A stretch of DNA of 31,146 nucleotides from Colimorpha sp964483145 (GTDB taxonomy: Bacteria; Bacteroidota; Bacteroidia; Bacteroidales; P3): positions 1 through 31,146 of the forward strand of contig CAZAAK010000021.1 in assembly GCA_964483145.1 (NCBI GenBank), in the 5' to 3' direction. Below are positions 27,878-31,146 of this stretch, one piece after another. Numbering within the stretch: position 1 is the first letter of the stretch; the number at the start of each line of letters is the position of its first letter. Made by a program: the position numbers and the translations under genes. Under the pieces are notes generated by a model. It was not told where the DNA came from and made no database searches. It saw only the letters and a list, made by a program, of their open reading frames with translations.

Positions 27878-27923
27878 CCTTACAGCATAAACTCTGATGC
27901 GGACCTTGCAACATAAACTCTGA
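27878..27923 (+). repeat. 20-bp direct repeat in leader
   Basis: CCTTACAGCATAAACTCTGA (27878-27897) and CCTTGCAACATAAACTCTGA (27904-27923) match at 18 of 20 positions, 26 nt apart, within the predicted 5' leader. Confidence 0.8.
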
Positions 27924-28012
27924 ATAAGATGCAACGAGAATACTATTTTGCTCCGCTTGCCTTAAGGCGGAATCTTAGATGGGCATTCTGTCGGGAGGTG
28001 CGGTGCCGCGCG

Positions 28013-29056
28013 ATGCGCGTTCCATTTGTTTGCTTGATGTTGGCATCTCTGCTAGCGTTGTTGCCTTGCCGGGCTATGGGGCAGGACAGCAAGATGCAGA
28101 TCGATTTTTTTTCGGGCGTCGACCTGGCCTTGGCGGACAATAATTTTGTTAGGCAATATAATGTGTTTGTGGGTCTTACGCCAGGTTTTAAATTGGATAT
28201 GGGCCGTCATTGGCTGCTAGCTACCCAAGGGAAGGTCTACCTAGTCAATACCTACAACAACAGCCTTAGGCGTGCCTACCTAAACATGTTGGTGTTGAGT
28301 AAAGAGATGAAAGCAGGCCCGGTTTGTGTGAAAGGCAGCATGGGCCTTTTCAGCAACTCCCGCTACGGTTTCGATGTCAAGGCCTTTCTACCCCTAACGG
28401 AGTGGTTGGCTTTTGAAGCCCGGGCCGGATACACGGGTCTGCTGTCCATGGCCACGGGCTGGGCGATGAGTCCAATAGTTAGTATAGCGGGCTCCACCAT
28501 AAACTTTACGGGGCGTTTTACGGGGACCATTGGCGGCGACATCTATATCCCTCGATGGAACACACAGTTGCGTGGTGTGGTGGGCAAGTATGTCTACACC
28601 GACTGGGGCTTTGAGGCCGAGGCGATGCGCCATTTCGACCATGCGACGGTAGGCCTTTATGTCAAATGGAACAACATTGCCGGAAAGCTGAACCGTGAGG
28701 GCGTCACTTTGGCGCAATCGTTGACTAAGGGGCTAGACGGTGGTTTTAGGGTGGCAGTTATGATACCGCCCTACAGGCGCGTTCGACGTGTTGTAAACTT
28801 CCGCCCGGCTTCCAATTTTAGCACCAGCTATTTGATTCGGGGTATGAACCAGTACCTCAATGCCAACCAGCAGTACAAGACCGACCCAGAGGAGAACATA
28901 CGCCAGCCGTGGTTTAGTCGCGAACTGTTGCAGTGGGGCAGCAATACAATGGAGCCCGACTTTAGATACCAGTTGGGTGACGACGGATATGGGGGAGATG
29001 CCGAGCCCGGCGGGGAGGACTGTGCTGAGCACCAACAGAAGGAGGAAAGAGAATGA
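28013..29056 (+). CDS. outer-membrane protein paired with YjbH-like protein
   Basis: From the ATG at 28013 (347 residues) there is a signal peptide (MRVPFVCLMLASLLALLPCRAMGQ) and a ribosome site GGGAGG upstream; an ATG at 27929 is in frame but would put 28 charged residues before the signal. The mature part shows beta-strand patterning (FVRQYNVFVGLTPGFKLDMG, FRVAVMIPPYRRVRRV, NFRPASNF) and ends with an acidic tail. I recognise this type of protein as the usual upstream neighbour of YjbH-domain proteins in Bacteroidales. The two genes overlap by ATGA. A role in exopolysaccharide or envelope export is inference from YjbH. Confidence 0.75.
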   Translation: MRVPFVCLMLASLLALLPCRAMGQDSKMQIDFFSGVDLALADNNFVRQYNVFVGLTPGFKLDMGRHWLLATQGKVYLVNTYNNSLRRAYLNMLVLSKEMKAGPVCVKGSMGLFSNSRYGFDVKAFLPLTEWLAFEARAGYTGLLSMATGWAMSPIVSIAGSTINFTGRFTGTIGGDIYIPRWNTQLRGVVGKYVYTDWGFEAEAMRHFDHATVGLYVKWNNIAGKLNREGVTLAQSLTKGLDGGFRVAVMIPPYRRVRRVVNFRPASNFSTSYLIRGMNQYLNANQQYKTDPEENIRQPWFSRELLQWGSNTMEPDFRYQLGDDGYGGDAEPGGEDCAEHQQKEERE

Positions 29057-29859
29057 AACGCATTGGATTAGGCCTTGTTTTGGCAGGGATGTTGGCCTTG
29101 CTGCCAATTGCTAGTCACGCGCAGCAATACACCGGTATATCGGGCTTTTTGCATATACCCTCGGCCGAGATGAACCACGAAGGCGATGCCCACATTGGGG
29201 CGCACTTCCTCAATAGAGCCATGACGCCCGACACGGGATTTATCTTTGGGGGCGAAAAGTACCACACCCTCGACTACTACCTTAGCATCGCTCCGTACAG
29301 TTGGTTGGAACTGGGCTACACCTGCACAAAAAGAAAGATCACCCGACCACTCTCGGGCGACACTGTCTACGGCGCCAAGGATCGTTACTTCTCGGTCAAG
29401 ATAAGGCCTTTGCCGGAAGGTCGCTACCATCCTGCCATTGCCATTGGGTGCAACGATTTGGGCACTACTGCTTTCAAGAAAAACCAAACCAATGTGCAAC
29501 TCTATTTCTCCAACTTTTATGTGGCTGCCACCAAGCACTTTTGCTTTGGGGGTAACGAACTGGGAGTGAATGTGGCATGGCGGCATTACTTCAGGCAGTA
29601 CAACGGCAAATGGGGTGGACTGGTGGGAGGCATCTCCTTTCGGCCGAAATTTTTCCCCCAAGGGCGTGCCATAGTGGAGTATACTGGCAACGAGATGCTT
29701 GTGGGGGGGGATGCGCTACTGTGGCAACACCTGTTGCTGCAACTGAGTGTGAGAAGTACCAAATATGCTGGCTTTGAGCTCTGCCGTGAGAATTTCCTGT
29801 ATGCTAGTTTTGGACTTTGCCTGAAGCTGAACATGCTGGGGAAGAGATATACCTACTGA
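29053..29859 (+). CDS. YjbH domain-containing outer-membrane protein
   Basis: The 268-residue protein has a signal peptide (LALLPIASHAQ) and the YjbH-type pattern starting YTGISGFLHIPSAEMN, then HIGAHFLN, EKYHTLDYYLSIAPYSWLELGYT and AIVEYTGNEMLVGGDALLWQ. YjbH proteins in enterobacteria belong to an exopolysaccharide operon and are predicted outer-membrane barrels; this Bacteroidota form is shorter. It starts inside the stop of its partner (4-nt overlap). Outer-membrane location is well supported; the function is by family. Confidence 0.85.
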   Translation: MKRIGLGLVLAGMLALLPIASHAQQYTGISGFLHIPSAEMNHEGDAHIGAHFLNRAMTPDTGFIFGGEKYHTLDYYLSIAPYSWLELGYTCTKRKITRPLSGDTVYGAKDRYFSVKIRPLPEGRYHPAIAIGCNDLGTTAFKKNQTNVQLYFSNFYVAATKHFCFGGNELGVNVAWRHYFRQYNGKWGGLVGGISFRPKFFPQGRAIVEYTGNEMLVGGDALLWQHLLLQLSVRSTKYAGFELCRENFLYASFGLCLKLNMLGKRYTY

Positions 29860-30166
29860 CACTGAGCCCGGCTGCGCAGGCAGGATAGGGCAGCGGAACC
29901 CTTTGCGGCAAATCTTAAGTTGGCAAGGCAGATGGAATGGGGCAGGGATGACCTATCGTGCAGGCGGTTTGGGAATGAATCGTGCGGTGAGGAAGAAAAA
30001 AAAATATCATGTAAAATTTGTCATGTAAAAAAAAAATTGTATCTTTGCGAGTGAGAAAAATTAGGTGGAGTGCGTGGTGCGTATATGCAATCCGCTGAGT
30101 TTTAGTTATATAGATAGGTAAGAACAGACTTTGAATTAATAAAAAACACTAAAATACATTTTGGAA
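29860..30166. other. intergenic region with promoter for Cys/His lipoprotein
   Basis: This 307-nt stretch has no gene. Its right part holds a complete promoter (30017-30047), a duplicated TCATGTAAAA overlapping it and a leader of about 110 nt. Confidence 0.7.
30017..30047 (+). promoter_or_regulatory. complete Bacteroidota promoter (-33 and -7)
   Basis: TTTG at 30017-30020 and TATCTTTG at 30040-30047, separated by 19 nt, match the phylum consensus. It is the best promoter in the window. Two copies of TCATGTAAAA (30007-30016 and 30021-30030) flank the -33 element. Confidence 0.85.
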
Positions 30167-30556
30167 ATGAAGAAAATGAGATTATTTTTGATGGGCCCTG
30201 TGGCTTGCTTTGCCATGTTTGCCACATTGGGTCTCACTTCCTGCAACAAAGAGGATGTGACTTACAACGAAGATGAAACGACAGTCCTCTATGCTGAGGT
30301 TGACGGTTCCAAGGCATTTGGCGATGTGCACTGCGTTTTGTGCGGTGGGGTAGTGGCTGCAGGGCGCTATCATTGCCATACATATCCCGACGGCAATTGC
30401 CCCGTTGTCAACTGTACTCATGCAGGGCGTTCGCATTGGCATATCTTTGCCAACGGCACTCAGAACGCTACTTGGTTTCAGTTGACTACCCATTTTGGAG
30501 GTCTTTTTGTTCCTTTTGAGGGAGAAATCAGCGACCTGCCCGGTTATCAGGACTAG
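30167..30556 (+). CDS. small Cys/His-rich lipoprotein with internal duplication
   Basis: The 129-residue product (ATG 30167; TTG 30161 is in frame) has a lipoprotein signal with Cys26 (LGLTSC) and should be anchored in the periplasm or outer membrane. Residues 55-92 are dense in Cys (56, 59, 70, 78, 83) and His (55, 69, 71, 85, 90, 92). Two related units are visible: AGRYHCHTYPDG (65-76) and AGRSHWHIFANG (86-97), each preceded by a pair of cysteines. This suggests a duplicated metal-binding motif, perhaps for zinc, copper or iron. I do not recognise the family. It has its own strong promoter and terminator, so it is a single-gene unit. Confidence 0.75.
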   Translation: MKKMRLFLMGPVACFAMFATLGLTSCNKEDVTYNEDETTVLYAEVDGSKAFGDVHCVLCGGVVAAGRYHCHTYPDGNCPVVNCTHAGRSHWHIFANGTQNATWFQLTTHFGGLFVPFEGEISDLPGYQD

Positions 30557-30694
30557 GCAGAGCTTTTTTTCGGCGAGCTGTGGTGTCGCAGACCTATATG
30601 TCGTGGGATAGATGTGCCGCAAAGGCGTGCCGTGTGGCGGGTATCTGTTGCAGGGATTGCCATTGCAAGCGGTAGGTTTGCTACGTCGACGATA

Positions 30695-30742
30695 GGGAGT
30701 AAATGCCAATACAAAAAAAGCATTCACTCCCTTTTTTTGTAT
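30695..30742 (+). terminator. intrinsic terminator with overlapping second hairpin
   Basis: GGGAGTAAATGC (30695-30706) pairs with GCATTCACTCCC (30720-30731), with one mismatch, followed by seven T. A second perfect inverted repeat, ATACAAAAAAAG (30709-30720) with CTTTTTTTGTAT (30731-30742), overlaps it. It lies 139 nt past the lipoprotein stop. Confidence 0.85.
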
Positions 30743-30826
30743 GCCCGGCATGGCATTGCCCAATGGGTGAAAGTATAATTCACTTGAAAATATAGACTGA
30801 CCGCATAGGAATTCGAGAAAAAGTTG

Positions 30827-30834
30827 TATCTTTG
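30827..30834 (+). promoter_or_regulatory. Bacteroidota -7 promoter box before transposase relic
   Basis: TATCTTTG followed by CAGCC matches the consensus, 31 nt before the ATG at 30866. No -33 element is clear. Confidence 0.65.
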
Positions 30835-30865
30835 CAGCCAAAAACAGTGCTAAAACACGGTTCGG

Positions 30866-31039
30866 ATGGGCAAATTTGCGTCAGCCTTTAGGGCAAAAGT
30901 AGCCATAGGGGCTATCAAGGAGGAAGAGACTACCGCTATATACCTACAGAAGGGGGCTTTATGCGCTTATGCAGCAATTGAGATGTATAGTCGGTTCGTC
31001 GTAGGGCGGCGATTGATGTGTATGGTCGGGTCATCGTAG
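30866..31039 (+). pseudogene. internally deleted IS3-family transposase remnant
   Basis: This 57-codon frame begins MGKFASAFRAKVAIGAIKEE, which resembles the start of IS3 OrfA (KFTxxFKAKVALEALK), and continues at about residue 22 with TAIYLQKGALCAYAAIEMYS then RFVVGRRL, which resembles IS3 OrfB (TDITYI...G..YL.AIIDxYSRxVVGW). Almost all of OrfA and the start of OrfB are missing between them, and the catalytic Asp of the first segment is replaced. It therefore cannot be an active transposase. A promoter lies just upstream, so it may be transcribed. Confidence 0.6.
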
Positions 31040-31043
31040 GGTG
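30974..31043. repeat. 35-bp imperfect tandem duplication
   Basis: Units 30974-31008 and 31009-31043 match at 28 of 35 positions. Read in its own phase, each encodes an IS3 OrfB-like segment: AIEMYSRFVVGRRL and AIDVYGRVIVGWRLSN. Confidence 0.75.
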
Positions 31044-31087
31044 GCGATTGAGTAATCGAATAACAAACAAACTAACACAGACAAGAT

Positions 31088-31146
31088 ATGGAATTATTGC
31101 TGTCCGGTAAAACTCAAAAGAGCATAAATACCCAGCCCGAAGCCTA
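31088..31146 (+). CDS. possible start of a truncated gene at window edge
   Basis: An ATG at 31088 opens a frame to the window end (MELLLSGKTQKSINTQPEA). It overlaps the dispersed repeat at 31095-31122. The sequence is not recognised and there is no clear ribosome site, so it may not be a gene. Confidence 0.25.
   Translation, partial: MELLLSGKTQKSINTQPEA
31095..31122. repeat. dispersed 28-bp repeat, copy 2
   Basis: Matches 26890-26917 at 26 of 28 positions, sharing the core TCCGGTAAAACTCAAAA. It sits next to transposase relics, which supports a mobile-element origin. Confidence 0.8.

Larger units (their letters stand above)
26614..28012. other. 1.4-kb gene-poor region with repeats and relics
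   Basis: No intact gene is supported. It contains a near-palindrome at 26714-26731, a 10-bp tandem repeat (26871-26895), one copy of a dispersed repeat (26890-26917), a 116-bp inverted repeat (27012-27127), a frameshifted small minus-strand gene (27129-27324) with a promoter (27416-27423), and the promoter and leader of the next gene (27791-28012). Confidence 0.7.
30557..31087. other. gene-poor region with terminator and transposase relics
   Basis: Beyond the terminator (30695-30742) and the promoter (30827-30834), this region holds a short IS3-type remnant (30866-31039) and a duplicated 35-bp segment. No intact gene is seen. Confidence 0.65.

Noticed and set aside
30182..30841. 219-residue minus-strand frame opposite the Cys/His lipoprotein
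   Set aside because: It is a shadow of the plus-strand gene, which has a lipobox, promoter and terminator.

Overview
The window looks like a chromosomal segment of a Bacteroidota bacterium, most likely order Bacteroidales. Three lines of evidence point there. First, the promoters have the Bacteroidota -7 box TAnnTTTG (TATCTTTGC at 1374, 17263, 18952, 27791, 30040 and 30827; minus-strand copies near 17065 and 27416), and one has a TTTG -33 element 19 nt upstream. Second, three large secreted proteins end in type IX secretion (T9SS) type A-like sorting domains. Third, several families are typical of the phylum: DUF6427-like, DUF6913-like, DUF6029, Omp28, DUF4369 and the YjbH pair. The species cannot be named from the sequence.

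Layout: (1) 171-1247, a polysaccharide pyruvyl transferase-like gene, then a secreted S8 serine peptidase (1525-3636). (2) 3692-7935, a tightly packed, partly overlapping run: membrane protein, ribonuclease HII, DUF6913-like protein, dapA, PaaI-like thioesterase and a short trans-prenyl diphosphate synthase. (3) 8029-15372, a five-gene run with gaps of 6-21 nt: TlpA-like thioredoxin, DUF6029 outer-membrane protein, Omp28 lipoprotein, MATE transporter and a large T9SS-exported M6-type metallopeptidase. It ends at a bidirectional terminator shared with a convergent PCMD-like T9SS cargo gene (15463-16935, minus). (4) 17319-18614, thioredoxin and a DUF58 protein. (5) 19009-20100, butyrate kinase with its own promoter. 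(6) 20256-23620, FKBP-type isomerase, an unusually compact chorismate synthase, a DUF4369 lipoprotein lacking the usual thioredoxin domain, and an LpxH-type phosphatase. (7) 24013-26613, clpB on the minus strand. (8) 26614-28012, a 1.4-kb gene-poor region with tandem repeats, a 116-bp inverted repeat, a frameshifted small gene with its own promoter, and a dispersed 28-bp repeat. (9) 28013-29859, an outer-membrane pair of the YjbH type. (10) 30167-30556, a small Cys/His-rich lipoprotein with an internal duplication. (11) 30827-31146, a promoter followed by an internally deleted IS3-family transposase remnant, a duplicated transposase segment and a second copy of the dispersed repeat at the window edge.

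Much of the content serves the cell envelope: secreted proteases, outer-membrane barrels, lipoproteins, thiol-disulfide proteins and lipid A synthesis. Housekeeping biosynthesis (lysine/peptidoglycan precursor, chorismate, isoprenoid) lies between these genes. No rRNA, tRNA or CRISPR array was recognised. The most interesting items are the duplicated Cys/His lipoprotein, the compact AroC, and the small decayed elements in the two gene-poor regions.
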